Part shown: positions 53,157 through 62,359 of the stretch, piece by piece
Numbering within the stretch: position 1 is the first letter of the stretch
Layout of the letters: each line of letters opens with the position of its first letter
Assembly: GCA_934155645.1 (NCBI GenBank)
Contig: CAKPHC010000003.1
Location: 105,702 to 169,701, forward strand
Direction of reading: 5' to 3'
DNA from: an uncultured Bacilli bacterium
GTDB lineage: Bacteria; Bacillota_I; Bacilli_A; RF39; UBA660
DNA: 64,000 nucleotides
Made by a program: the position numbers and the translations under genes
Notes under the pieces: generated by a model
What the model saw: the letters and a program-made list of their open reading frames with translations, nothing else
What the model was told of the DNA's origin: nothing
Databases searched by the model: none

Positions 53157-54182
53157 TTAATCTAAATTTTTTCTCAACTCTTTAAGTGCCAGTAAAAATT
53201 CATTAGTTTTCTTTATTTCTTCATTAAGTTTATCTAAGTTAGCAGTTTGTTCCAAAGCAATACTAGCTTCTGTTTGTTTCAATCCATATACTGGGGAAAT
53301 AACAGGCGTATTTTTAAACTCTTTATCATCATAAACTTCACTAGCAGGTTTTACATTAATTCCAAAATCCATTAATTGTATAGGTTTAACTTCCTCTTTA
53401 ACCTCTTTTAATGTAGGAACTTCTTCCTGATTCAACTCACCTTTATAAAGCTGTTCTAATTCTTTTAAAGAGATAGGTTCATTACCATCATCTTCGTATT
53501 GTTCTATTTCTTCATCAGTAATATTTTGACTTGCTTTAGTTAATTCTTCAACACTTATTATAGCGTTTTCTTCTTGAAGAGATTCAAAAGTATTAACTTC
53601 GTCTTCATAAGTATTAATCTTTTGTTCAAGTTCTTTTTTAATATCACTTTCGATGTTCTGAATAGTTGATGTTTCCTTTTCTTCAGTAATTTCTACAGTA
53701 TCAACAACATTATCTGTTACAGGGATTTCTTTTAGAACTTCTTCTTTAGGTTCTTCCTTTACAACAGAAAGTTCCTTTTCTTTCATTTCTTTTTCTTCTT
53801 CTAATTTAGCAAGTTCTTTTTTCAAAGTTTCAAGTTCTAATAAAGCTTTAGTCTTCTCAAGTTCTTCGTCTTCTTCTACATATTTAATTTCTTCTATTTC
53901 TTGAGTTTTTTCTAAGTTTTTAGTAACTGCGTCCATATCGAAATTCTTTATTGCTTCACTGTTAGCAATCATACCCACACCATTAGTATCAATCTTGATA
54001 TTTGTTTTTTCTAAATCTTCACCGTTACTTATTTTTTCTTTTTCATCCTCCTTATCATTGCTTTTATTTCTAGATGTAATATCAACAATAATAATTGTCA
54101 TAATAAGAAGAAAAATAACAACCATTAGACATACAACAATAGTTAATTCATTTGCAGACAAAAATTCAAAAAACGATGTCAT
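53157..54182 (-). CDS. membrane-anchored acidic coiled-coil protein
   Basis: 341 residues. N-terminal membrane span at about 13-35 (TIVVCLMVVIFLLIMTIIIV), then a long Glu/Lys-rich region with heptad-like runs (about 100-230; e.g. LELETLKKELAKLEEEKEMK) and a C-terminal helical end. Resembles cytoplasmic scaffolds tethered to the membrane, of no fixed family. It directly follows rsmE on the minus strand (4-bp gap), so probably one operon with miaA and rsmE. Confidence 0.6.
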   Translation of the reverse strand: MTSFFEFLSANELTIVVCLMVVIFLLIMTIIIVDITSRNKSNDKEDEKEKISNGEDLEKTNIKIDTNGVGMIANSEAIKNFDMDAVTKNLEKTQEIEEIKYVEEDEELEKTKALLELETLKKELAKLEEEKEMKEKELSVVKEEPKEEVLKEIPVTDNVVDTVEITEEKETSTIQNIESDIKKELEQKINTYEDEVNTFESLQEENAIISVEELTKASQNITDEEIEQYEDDGNEPISLKELEQLYKGELNQEEVPTLKEVKEEVKPIQLMDFGINVKPASEVYDDKEFKNTPVISPVYGLKQTEASIALEQTANLDKLNEEIKKTNEFLLALKELRKNLD

Positions 54183-54186
54183 TTTA

Positions 54187-54894
54187 TCACCTCATAAATA
54201 TATAGTTAATTATACTTAAAACAAATAAGGAAGCAGTTTCGGTTCTTAATACTCTGTTACCCAAAGTAACCGAAATAAAGCCACTATTTATTAATATTTG
54301 TTCTTCCTCGTTAGTAAAACCACCTTCGGGTCCTATCACAATTAATATTCTATCACTTATATCTAAATTTGATAAGACAGTTTTTATACTTTTTGACATC
54401 TCGTTTACACTACATAAAATCTTAATATCGTAATTCAATTTAGCAAGTTCCTTTATAGTACAAGGCTTTAATACACTTGGAATTTCTAATCGTTTAGATT
54501 GTTCGGATGCTTCCTTTACAATTGTTTGCCATCTTTCTATTTTTTTATCACTTTTATTATTTAACTTAACAACACTACGAGAAGAAATTACTGGATAAAA
54601 TGCATTAGCACCCATCTCAGTACCTTTTTGTAAAATATAGTCCATCTTTTGTTCTGTAACAATACTTTGTGCAATAACAACATTTGTATCGGTACTAGGA
54701 CACTTTTCTTGTTTTATTTTTCGAACCATTACATTATTACCTAAACTAACTATTTCTGCAATATATAATTTTTTATTACAAACTAATTCAACTTTATCCC
54801 CTTCTTTATAACGCATAACTTTAGTTATATGATAAGAATCATTAAGAGATAAAAGAACTTTATCATTATCATCGTTACAAAAATATCTTTGCAT
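54187..54894 (-). CDS. rsmE: 16S rRNA (uracil1498-N3)-methyltransferase
   Basis: 235 residues. SPOUT enzyme. N-terminal PUA-like domain with SYHITKVMRYKEGD; knot region with VIGPEGGFTNEEEQ and LGNRVLRTETA, both diagnostic. Starts at the base where miaA ends (54894 shared), so translation is coupled. Confidence 0.95.
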   Translation of the reverse strand: MQRYFCNDDNDKVLLSLNDSYHITKVMRYKEGDKVELVCNKKLYIAEIVSLGNNVMVRKIKQEKCPSTDTNVVIAQSIVTEQKMDYILQKGTEMGANAFYPVISSRSVVKLNNKSDKKIERWQTIVKEASEQSKRLEIPSVLKPCTIKELAKLNYDIKILCSVNEMSKSIKTVLSNLDISDRILIVIGPEGGFTNEEEQILINSGFISVTLGNRVLRTETASLFVLSIINYIFMR

Positions 54895-55763
54895 TATTCC
54901 TCCGTTACATATTTATATACTTCATCTATTGTATTATCAAAATTATCTAAATCAACATTAAACCATTTCATAGAGAATTGATTATTAAAGAAAGTATATT
55001 GTCTTTTAGCATAGTGCCTAGAATTCTTTTTAATTAAATCTAACGCTTCATCTAAGGTGATTTTCCCATCAAAATATTGATATAACTCTTTATAACCTAT
55101 TCCTGTTTTAATAGATTTACTATAAACTCCTTTATCATATAACATACGTGCTTCTTCTATTAATCCATCACGTACCATCTCATCAACTCTAGAATCAATT
55201 CTTTTATATAATAAATCTCTATCTAGTGTTAACCCAATCATTTTAAAGTCATATAGCTTCTGATTACCTTTTAAAGAATTAACAGTACCGTTCATTACTT
55301 TAGTAAGAGCACGTTCCAATCTTTGACGATTATTAACATGAATATCAATATCCTCATCATATTCTTTAATTTTATTTAGAATTTCATTATTACTCATATT
55401 AGAAAAATCATATGTATTATCTTCTTCATTAAATTCATAATTATATAGTGCTGACTTAATATATAACCCTGTACCACCTACTATAATTATATTCTTACCA
55501 CGACTAGTTATTTCTTCAATTTTGCGTCTACAATCTCTTTGATAGTCATATACAGTATAGTTATCATTTACCTCAGCAATATCAAATAAATGGTGAACTA
55601 CTCCTTCTTTTTCTTCTTCTTTTATCTTAGCAGTAGCAATATCTAAACCTTTATATACCTGCATCGAATCAGCATTTATTACTTCTGCATTTAACTTTTT
55701 AGCAAGAGAAACAGATAATTTAGTTTTACCAACCCCAGTTGGCCCTGTAATTACAATAATCAC
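54894..55763 (-). CDS. miaA: tRNA dimethylallyltransferase
   Basis: 289 residues. Transfers the dimethylallyl group to A37 of tRNAs reading UNN codons. P-loop TGPTGVGKTKL, then NADSMQVYKGLDIATAK and VGGTGLYIKSALYNY. Normal length. Adjacent to rsmE and, four bases on the other side, to an unassigned gene. Confidence 0.96.
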   Translation of the reverse strand: MIIVITGPTGVGKTKLSVSLAKKLNAEVINADSMQVYKGLDIATAKIKEEEKEGVVHHLFDIAEVNDNYTVYDYQRDCRRKIEEITSRGKNIIIVGGTGLYIKSALYNYEFNEEDNTYDFSNMSNNEILNKIKEYDEDIDIHVNNRQRLERALTKVMNGTVNSLKGNQKLYDFKMIGLTLDRDLLYKRIDSRVDEMVRDGLIEEARMLYDKGVYSKSIKTGIGYKELYQYFDGKITLDEALDLIKKNSRHYAKRQYTFFNNQFSMKWFNVDLDNFDNTIDEVYKYVTEE

Positions 55764-55767
55764 TATA

Positions 55768-56334
55768 TCACCTTCTTCTTTGACGGAAACTATCGTAAGT
55801 TAATAAATAAACACGATTATTACCAAATGTATTTTCTTCAATAGAACCTGCATTATATCCACTTTTTAATAAAAAGTCTTTTAACTTATTATAATGAGTT
55901 TTTACATCTCTAAATAAATCAGTTTTTTTCTCACAACAAATTCCTACCGCAAAACATCCTTTATTTAAAACTTGATAAATATTATCTAACGTATCACTAT
56001 ACCAACCATTACATATATATAAATTTTTAGAATTACCAAGTTCTTTCTTACATATTTTAAATCTTTCAAAACTCCCAACTTCTATTTCTTTTTTAATAAA
56101 CATTTTACTTGATACAGTTAAAGTCTCACTAACAGAAGTTTCAAATACTTTTTGATTAGGATTAGGATGAACAAATTTTGTAATAGCTTCAGCAAAAGTT
56201 TTATTACGTACTTCTACATCCTTTATCCATTTTAAAAGTTTTTCGTTATCAATAAATACTTTTCCTTCTAAATACTCATCATACATCTCTTCACTGTTGT
56301 ACACTTCTTTAAAGAATCTTTTTAAGTATTTCAT
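55768..56334 (-). CDS. hypothetical protein between miaA and mutL
   Basis: 188 residues, soluble, rich in Lys and aromatic residues (MKYLKRFFKEVYNSEEMYDE at the start). No family recognised. AGGTGGGAGT lies before the ATG, and miaA starts four bases after its stop, so it is part of the mutL-to-rsmE minus-strand series, separated from mutL by a hairpin at 56374-56402. Confidence 0.6.
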   Translation of the reverse strand: MKYLKRFFKEVYNSEEMYDEYLEGKVFIDNEKLLKWIKDVEVRNKTFAEAITKFVHPNPNQKVFETSVSETLTVSSKMFIKKEIEVGSFERFKICKKELGNSKNLYICNGWYSDTLDNIYQVLNKGCFAVGICCEKKTDLFRDVKTHYNKLKDFLLKSGYNAGSIEENTFGNNRVYLLTYDSFRQRRR

Positions 56335-56373
56335 ACTCCCACCTCAATAGGTTATGATACCAATTAAAAGGCA

Positions 56374-56402
56374 AAAGAGCAATACTAATTCATTGCTCTT
56401 TT
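56374..56402 (-). terminator. terminator after mutL
   Basis: On the minus strand AAAAGAGCAAT / ATTGCTCTTTT spanning the mutL stop region, followed by a T-rich tail. Confidence 0.7.
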
Positions 56403-58166
56403 AAACATTTTTTCAAGTTCATATTTAGAATAAGATATAATTGTAGGTCTACCATGAGGACAAGTAAATGGGTTTTCTGTTTTTCTTAATGTATCAAGCA
56501 AATATTCCATTTGTTCTAAAGTAATATGGTCATTTGCTTTAATACTCATTTTACATGCTAAAGTAGTAGCAACTTTTTCAGTAAATTTATAACTATCAAA
56601 AGTCTCTTTAGAGACAATTATTTCAATAATATGTCTTATAGCTTCTTCTATATTAAAACTAGGTAACCAAAACGGATGACTTCTTATTAGAATAGTATTT
56701 ATCCCAAATTCTTCAACAATAAAGTTCAAATTCTCAAGCATATCCATATGCTCTTTTAAAATAATATAATCACTATTAGGAAGTTCAATTTTAATAGGTA
56801 CCAATAAATCAATCATTTTATTATCATGAGTTCCCATGGCTTTTAAGTATTTTTCATAATTAATTCTTTCATTAGCAGCATGTTGGTCAATAATATACAT
56901 ACCATCTTCATTTTCAGCAATTATATAAGTAGCGTGAACTAGTCCTACTGGATACATCTTTTTAACTCTAAATTCACTACCTTCACCAGTATGTTCTTCT
57001 TCTATATCATTTTCACTAACATTAAAGTCAAGTGTCATTTCTTCTACTTTTTGATAAGGATTATCATAAGTAACAGTAGGTGTTTTAGAATCAATATATT
57101 TATCGATAATATCTTTAAAATTAACACTACCATTATTAGAAGGAACTTCTTCACGAGGAGTATTTTCAACTTTAGGAATTAGATTAAGATTTTCTAATTG
57201 TTTAGTAATTGTCTTGGTAATCAATTCTTTAAGTCCAGCAAACTCAGAGAATTTAATATCCATTTTAGTTGGATGAATATTTATATCTATTAAGTATGGA
57301 TCTACTTCTATATTTAATACTACAATTGGATTTTTTCCTTCAGGAATATATGTATGATAACTTTCTAATATTGTTTTAATTAACTCATTATTTCTAATAA
57401 CACGACCATTTACAAGTGTTGTAATAACGTTTCTACTAGATCTAGTAACTTCAGGATAAGAAATAAATCCATCTATTTTATAATCTCTATTTTCGCCACT
57501 TATTTTAATCATTTTTCTAGAGACATCAAGTCCATAAATACTGTAAATAACTTTAAGTAAATTACCTTGTCCATCAGTATTTAAAAGAACTTTTTCATTA
57601 TTAGTTAAAACAAATCTAATATTAGGAAAAGATAAAGCCATTTTATTGACATATTCTACAATATTAGCAAGTTCTATATATAAGTTTTTTAAATATTTTA
57701 ATCTAACCGGAGTATTATAAAATAAATCACTTACCGTTATTTTAGTACCTTTTTTTAAATCGCTTGAATTAACACTTATTAATTCTCCTCCATGAATAAC
57801 TACTTCTGTTCCAGTCTCACCATCACTAGTTTTTAAAGTAACGTTACTAACAGAAGCGATAGATGGAAGGGCTTCCCCACGAAAACCAAGAGTCTCTATA
57901 TTAAATAAATCTTCTAAAGTTTTTAATTTACTTGTTGCATGCCTTGAAAATGCTAAAACAGCATCATCTCTAGTCATACCAACTCCATCATCAGTAACAG
58001 ATATTTCTTTAACACCACTATCTATTAAATCTATTTTTATTGAAGTACTATTAGCATCAATCGCATTTTCTACTAGTTCTTTTACAACGTTCATTGTACG
58101 TTCAACAACTTCACCAGCTGCAATTTTATTTGCTAAGTCCTCACTCATTAATTTAATTTTATTCAT
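56385..58166 (-). CDS. mutL: DNA mismatch repair protein MutL
   Basis: 593 residues. GHKL ATPase N-terminus with VKELVENAIDANST, DDGVGM and GFRGEALPSIASVS. The C-terminal domain keeps the endonuclease motif DQHAANERINYE, the ACKMSIKAND segment and CPHGRPTII, so it is a nicking MutL as in Bacillus. mutS is not in the window. Confidence 0.97.
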   Translation of the reverse strand: MNKIKLMSEDLANKIAAGEVVERTMNVVKELVENAIDANSTSIKIDLIDSGVKEISVTDDGVGMTRDDAVLAFSRHATSKLKTLEDLFNIETLGFRGEALPSIASVSNVTLKTSDGETGTEVVIHGGELISVNSSDLKKGTKITVSDLFYNTPVRLKYLKNLYIELANIVEYVNKMALSFPNIRFVLTNNEKVLLNTDGQGNLLKVIYSIYGLDVSRKMIKISGENRDYKIDGFISYPEVTRSSRNVITTLVNGRVIRNNELIKTILESYHTYIPEGKNPIVVLNIEVDPYLIDINIHPTKMDIKFSEFAGLKELITKTITKQLENLNLIPKVENTPREEVPSNNGSVNFKDIIDKYIDSKTPTVTYDNPYQKVEEMTLDFNVSENDIEEEHTGEGSEFRVKKMYPVGLVHATYIIAENEDGMYIIDQHAANERINYEKYLKAMGTHDNKMIDLLVPIKIELPNSDYIILKEHMDMLENLNFIVEEFGINTILIRSHPFWLPSFNIEEAIRHIIEIIVSKETFDSYKFTEKVATTLACKMSIKANDHITLEQMEYLLDTLRKTENPFTCPHGRPTIISYSKYELEKMFKRAMN

Positions 58167-58172
58167 ACTTAC

Positions 58173-58529
58173 CTACTCTGCATTCATATCTATATAAGAG
58201 CTCCCATTACTAGGGTCAACATAATATATAATTTTACTATCATCTACGACATTAGTAACAGTAACTTTATATAATCCATCATTAGTAGCAGTAGCACTAA
58301 ATTCATAGTTATCACTACCAAAATTTACTTTAACTATCTCTATAGCTTCTTCTTTAGTCATGCCAGTAGCAACAACAATATCATCTTCTGTTACTTTTTT
58401 ATCAATAACTGGATTATCGTTATCATTATTAGGTTTATCATTATTTAAAAGTATTACTCCTGTAACTATTAAAATCACTGCTATTAATAAAGCAATTATT
58501 ACACGTAAATTATTCTTTATAAACTTCAT
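58173..58529 (-). CDS. membrane-anchored PepSY-domain protein
   Basis: 118 residues: an N-terminal membrane anchor (VIIALLIAVILIVTGVILL), an Asn/Asp linker, then one PepSY domain (MTKEEAIEIVKVNFGS, then YKVTVTN and IIYYVDPSNG). PepSY domains often inhibit secreted peptidases (family knowledge). Six bases before mutL, likely co-transcribed. Confidence 0.75.
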   Translation of the reverse strand: MKFIKNNLRVIIALLIAVILIVTGVILLNNDKPNNDNDNPVIDKKVTEDDIVVATGMTKEEAIEIVKVNFGSDNYEFSATATNDGLYKVTVTNVVDDSKIIYYVDPSNGSSYIDMNAE

Positions 58530-58583
58530 TTCTAAACACCTTCCTATAATCTATATTATATATTTATTTTAAAAATAAGTAAA

Positions 58584-60371
58584 TTAATTTTCTTCCTTAC
58601 GAAGATACTGATACAAGTTATTAGCAACATCTTTATTTAATATAGTTTCTAACTCTTCAAGTGATGCTTCCTTCATTTTCTTTAAAGAACCAAATTTTTT
58701 TAAAAGTTCTTTCTTTCTTTTTTCACCTATTCCTGGAACAAAATCTAAAATACTAGAAAGCATACCTTTACTTTTAATATTCCTATGGTAAGTAATAGCA
58801 AAGCGATGAACTTCATCTTGAATTTTAGTTAAGAAAAGGAATAAATTACTTTTATTATTAACTTCTATAGTATTTAAATCTTGGTCTATTAAACTATTAG
58901 TACGATGCTTATCATCTTTTTTAAGTCCAATAATAGGAATATTTAAATTAAGACTAGATAATACTTCCCTAACAACTTTTACTTGTAATTCACCACCATC
59001 GATAACTATTAAATCCGGTGCTGTATCTTCTTCCATTAATACTTTGTAATAACGTCTATAGATAACTTCCCGCATAGCATTTAAATCATCTTTAACTTCG
59101 GTACTAATCTTATATTTACGATACAAGTCCTTATTAGGTAGAAAATCATCAAATACAACCATACCACCTACATAGAAAGTACCAAATAGATGTGAGTTAT
59201 CAAAGCACTCAATTCTAGAAATATTACTGATTCCAAGAATTTTTTCTAAATCCTTTTTAGCTTCTATTCTAGCACTATCATTTTTCTTCAATAATTCCTC
59301 TTCTTCAGTTAATGCTACTTTCGCATTTTCACAAGCAAGATCAAGCAATTTCTTTATATCACCCTTTTTAGGAGTAAGCACTTTAATATCAAGATACTCT
59401 TCTAAGAGAGAAGAATTAACTTCTAAAGGTACAACTATTTCCTTAGGAAGTAAATGGTCTTTTTCATAGAACTTAATAATATACTCAAGAAGTTCTTCTT
59501 TCGCATCATCAACAATATTCAATATATCTTTATGTCTACCAAATAATAATCCATCACGGATAAAGAAACATTGAATAGACAAATAATTATTATTTTGATA
59601 ATAAGCAAACATATCAAAATTATATTTATGATTTAAATCTATTTTCTGACGTTTTAAAGTAATATTTATATCTTCTAACATACTTTTAAGTTCACTTGCT
59701 TTTTCAAAATTCAAAGCATCACTAGCTTTATACATATCTTCTTCTATTTTCTTAGTAATAACACTGGCGTCTCCTCTTAAAAAAGATATAATTTCATTAC
59801 GCATCGAAGAAATTACTTCATTATCAATATTTTTATACTTACAATATCCTAAGCACTCACCCAAGTGATAATATAAACATACATCTTTCTTTAACGTAGC
59901 ACACTTTCTTAAAGGATACATCCTATTTATTATTTCTACTGTTCTTCTAGCAGCAAAAACGTTCGGATACGGTCCAAATAAATGCGTTTTATTACGTTTA
60001 CGATTAACATTTCTAACTACTTTAACCATTGGATACTTATCATTAGTAAGTTCTATATATGGATAACTCTTATCATCTTTTAATAAGATATTATATTTAG
60101 GATTATATTTCTTAATTAATGTGATTTCTAATATTAATGACTCTAATTCAGAAGAAGTAACAATATATTCAAAAGTAGCAATATCATTTACAAGCATTGC
60201 AGTCTTTCCAGTTTGAACTTTATTAAAATAACTTGATACCCTTCTCTTTAAATTTTTAGCTTTCCCTACATAAATAATTAATCCGTCTTTATTCTTCATC
60301 TGATAACTACCAGGAAGCTCAGGAACAAGGCTTAATTTCTCTTTAATATGTTTCTTTATCTCTTCAGTCAT
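58584..60371 (-). CDS. uvrC: excinuclease ABC subunit C
   Basis: 595 residues from the ATG at 60371 (GTGGTGAT upstream). Makes both incisions in nucleotide excision repair. GIY-YIG domain LPGSYQMKNKDGLIIYVGKA, then KNLKRRVSSYF; UVR motif near 200; RNase-H-like domain with IECFDNSH and DLIVIDGGELQ; helix-hairpin-helix end (VPGIGEKRKKELLKKFGS). Confidence 0.96.
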   Translation of the reverse strand: MTEEIKKHIKEKLSLVPELPGSYQMKNKDGLIIYVGKAKNLKRRVSSYFNKVQTGKTAMLVNDIATFEYIVTSSELESLILEITLIKKYNPKYNILLKDDKSYPYIELTNDKYPMVKVVRNVNRKRNKTHLFGPYPNVFAARRTVEIINRMYPLRKCATLKKDVCLYYHLGECLGYCKYKNIDNEVISSMRNEIISFLRGDASVITKKIEEDMYKASDALNFEKASELKSMLEDINITLKRQKIDLNHKYNFDMFAYYQNNNYLSIQCFFIRDGLLFGRHKDILNIVDDAKEELLEYIIKFYEKDHLLPKEIVVPLEVNSSLLEEYLDIKVLTPKKGDIKKLLDLACENAKVALTEEEELLKKNDSARIEAKKDLEKILGISNISRIECFDNSHLFGTFYVGGMVVFDDFLPNKDLYRKYKISTEVKDDLNAMREVIYRRYYKVLMEEDTAPDLIVIDGGELQVKVVREVLSSLNLNIPIIGLKKDDKHRTNSLIDQDLNTIEVNNKSNLFLFLTKIQDEVHRFAITYHRNIKSKGMLSSILDFVPGIGEKRKKELLKKFGSLKKMKEASLEELETILNKDVANNLYQYLRKEEN

Positions 60372-60455
60372 ATAAATCACCACAAACATTATATCAAATT
60401 TTTAATATTACTCCAATATTCAAAACAAAATACATATAATTAATTAGGAGATTTT

Positions 60456-61475
60456 ATGAAAAAGAGATTATTAATTAAATTATTATCATTATTACTGATA
60501 TTAATCTTAATAGGAATTAAAAAACAAAGTCTAAAAATAGAAATAATTACTAAAATAGAAAAAAACAGTAACAGTATTCTAACTATTACTTATCCCAAAA
60601 CAAATATTAAAAAGATAGATAAACAGATAGAAAACTATATAAATGATACGTATGATGTATTTAAGAATAATACTAATTACAGTGTTATAAAAGAATTGAA
60701 TATTGATTACAAGTATAAAGTTATTGACAATAAGTACTTAAATATTATCTTATACACTTTTATAAACAATAATTTAGATAAAAATAAAACTGAACTAACT
60801 AAAGAATTTATGTTTAATATTAAAAGTAAGAAAATAGTAAAAGAAAAAAAGAAAAAGATTAGTGATATTAATAAATATGTAATCGACCCCAAAGAAAAAG
60901 TAATTGCTTTAACTTTTGATGATGGGCCAAGTAAATATACCAATAAAATAATTGATATTTTAAACGAAAACCAAAGCAATGCAACCTTCTTTATAGTAGG
61001 TAATAAAGCAAATGAATATAAAGATACACTAATTAAAATGATTAAATCAGGTAATGAAATTGGAAACCACTCTTATAATCACAAATTAATGAGTCATATG
61101 GATAAAGATGAATTAAAAAAGCAAATAGATTTAACCCAAGAAATAATTAAAGATATAACAGGAACATATCCAAGGTGTTTAAGACCGACATATGGTTCTT
61201 TAAACAAAGCAATCAAAAACTATACTGATTTAAAAATAACTTTATGGAATATTGACCCTAAAGATTGGAAAAAAATAAGTAGTAAAAAAATAGCAGATAG
61301 AGTTCTAAATAAAGCTAAAGACGGAAGCATAATCCTAATGCATGATATTTATTATAGAAGTATGGAAGCTGTTAAAATAATCGTACCTGAATTAAAAAGT
61401 CAAGGTTATCAATTAATAACAGTAAGTCAATTAGAAGAAGTAATGGCAATAAGAGATAAAATCGGTTATAATTAA
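60456..61475 (+). CDS. membrane-anchored polysaccharide deacetylase (NodB family)
   Basis: 339 residues. N-terminal membrane anchor, a variable domain, then NodB from about residue 140: VIALTFDDGPSKYT with two Asp, GNEIGNHSYNHKLMSH with two metal His, RPTYGSLN, and the end motif SIILMHDI. Likely deacetylates peptidoglycan or another surface glycan. TTAGGAGATTTT-ATG. Confidence 0.88.
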   Translation: MKKRLLIKLLSLLLILILIGIKKQSLKIEIITKIEKNSNSILTITYPKTNIKKIDKQIENYINDTYDVFKNNTNYSVIKELNIDYKYKVIDNKYLNIILYTFINNNLDKNKTELTKEFMFNIKSKKIVKEKKKKISDINKYVIDPKEKVIALTFDDGPSKYTNKIIDILNENQSNATFFIVGNKANEYKDTLIKMIKSGNEIGNHSYNHKLMSHMDKDELKKQIDLTQEIIKDITGTYPRCLRPTYGSLNKAIKNYTDLKITLWNIDPKDWKKISSKKIADRVLNKAKDGSIILMHDIYYRSMEAVKIIVPELKSQGYQLITVSQLEEVMAIRDKIGYN

Positions 61476-61488
61476 CTTGGTGAAGAAC

Positions 61489-62064
61489 ATGTATACAATT
61501 AATAATGAATATATTTATGAATTAGAAGTTAAAAAATCAAGATTTATATCAGTATTAAAAAAAGTAAAAGATATAACAGAAATAGATAAAATATTAAGTG
61601 ATTTAAAAGAAGAATATAAAGATGCAACACATTACTGTTATGCTTATATAATAAATGATAAAAAGAAATCAAGTGATGATAACGAACCAGGTGGTACAGC
61701 AGGACTACCTATTCTTCAAGCCTTAGAAAAGAATAATTTAAATTATGTTTTATGTGTAGTAATAAGATACTTTGGAGGAATTAAATTAGGTGCAGGCGGA
61801 TTAATTAGAGCATATTCAAAAGCTACCAGTGAAGCAATTAGAAACAGTGATAAAATAGAACTAATCAAAGGTCTAGAAATAAAGTTTACAACTAATTATG
61901 AAGAACAAAAAAGAATTGACTATCTCCTAAAAGATTATCAATTCACTAAAGAATATGGAACAAGTATTACTTATCATGCACTAATCCCAGAAGATGATTT
62001 AATAAATTTAACCATCAAAGAATTAGAAATAATAGATAAAAAAGAAATAGAAAAAAAGTGTTAA
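61489..62064 (+). CDS. YigZ/YvyE (IMPACT) family protein
   Basis: 191 residues from ATG 61489 (TTGGTGAAGAAC upstream). UPF0029 N-terminal domain with DATHYCYAYIINDKKKSSDD, NEPGGTAGLPILQ and RYFGGIKLGAGGLIRAY, all highly conserved, followed by a ferredoxin-like C-terminal domain. Function of the family is not settled. 13 bp after the deacetylase. Its stop lies in a terminator hairpin (62053-62078). Confidence 0.88.
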   Translation: MYTINNEYIYELEVKKSRFISVLKKVKDITEIDKILSDLKEEYKDATHYCYAYIINDKKKSSDDNEPGGTAGLPILQALEKNNLNYVLCVVIRYFGGIKLGAGGLIRAYSKATSEAIRNSDKIELIKGLEIKFTTNYEEQKRIDYLLKDYQFTKEYGTSITYHALIPEDDLINLTIKELEIIDKKEIEKKC

Positions 62065-62078
62065 ACCAACACTTTTTA
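62053..62078 (+). terminator. terminator after the YigZ-family gene
   Basis: Perfect AAAAAGTGTT / AACACTTTTT, loop AAACC, overlapping the stop codon on the plus strand and the stop of the minus-strand fragment that follows. Confidence 0.7.
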
Positions 62079-62252
62079 ATTTGCCTTAATAACGTATGGA
62101 TTAGATTCAGTGCCATCTCCACTTGTGATTTCTGCAGTAGATTTCAGATTGATGGCCGGGCACACGCTAAGGACGTAGCCCACGAAGGCGTTGACCTCGA
62201 CACCACGGTCGTCCACGTTCCACACGTTAGCGTTAGAGTCAGAGTTGAAGGC
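62076..62252 (-). pseudogene. detached 3' end of a variable surface protein gene (second VR-like copy)
   Basis: 59 codons read on the minus strand, from about 62252 to a TAA at 62076. They encode AFNSDSNANVWNVDDRG, then ...PAINLKSTAEITSGDGTESN and PYVIKAN. This matches the end of the gene at 62360 in the same frame. 28 bases (62126-62153) are identical to 62414-62441; the 5' adjoining ~100 bases are GC-rich but different in nearly every variable codon. No start codon or upstream domain is present. It could be a severed gene end, a cassette, or a relic of a DGR repeat. Confidence 0.7.
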
Positions 62253-62308
62253 TTATTGTAGCATTTACCTATATATATAAATTTTATATATACCATAGTT
62301 TTGGAAGG

Positions 62309-62334
62309 CCAGTTGCAAAGGGTTTTGCAACTGG
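62309..62334. other. perfect 11-bp hairpin without T tract
   Basis: CCAGTTGCAAA, loop GGGT, TTTGCAACTGG. Neither side carries a T run in the terminator position, so it is not an intrinsic terminator. It lies 26 bp after the stop of the variable protein gene, where DGR targets often carry a cruciform-forming hairpin. Confidence 0.6.
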
Positions 62335-62359
62335 ATTTATTAGATTCCAGATAAATGTT

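Noticed and set aside
62058..62261. Plus-strand open frame of 67 codons
   Set aside because: It is the shadow of the minus-strand GC-rich 3' fragment, which aligns codon by codon with the 62360 gene; the plus frame has no ribosome site.
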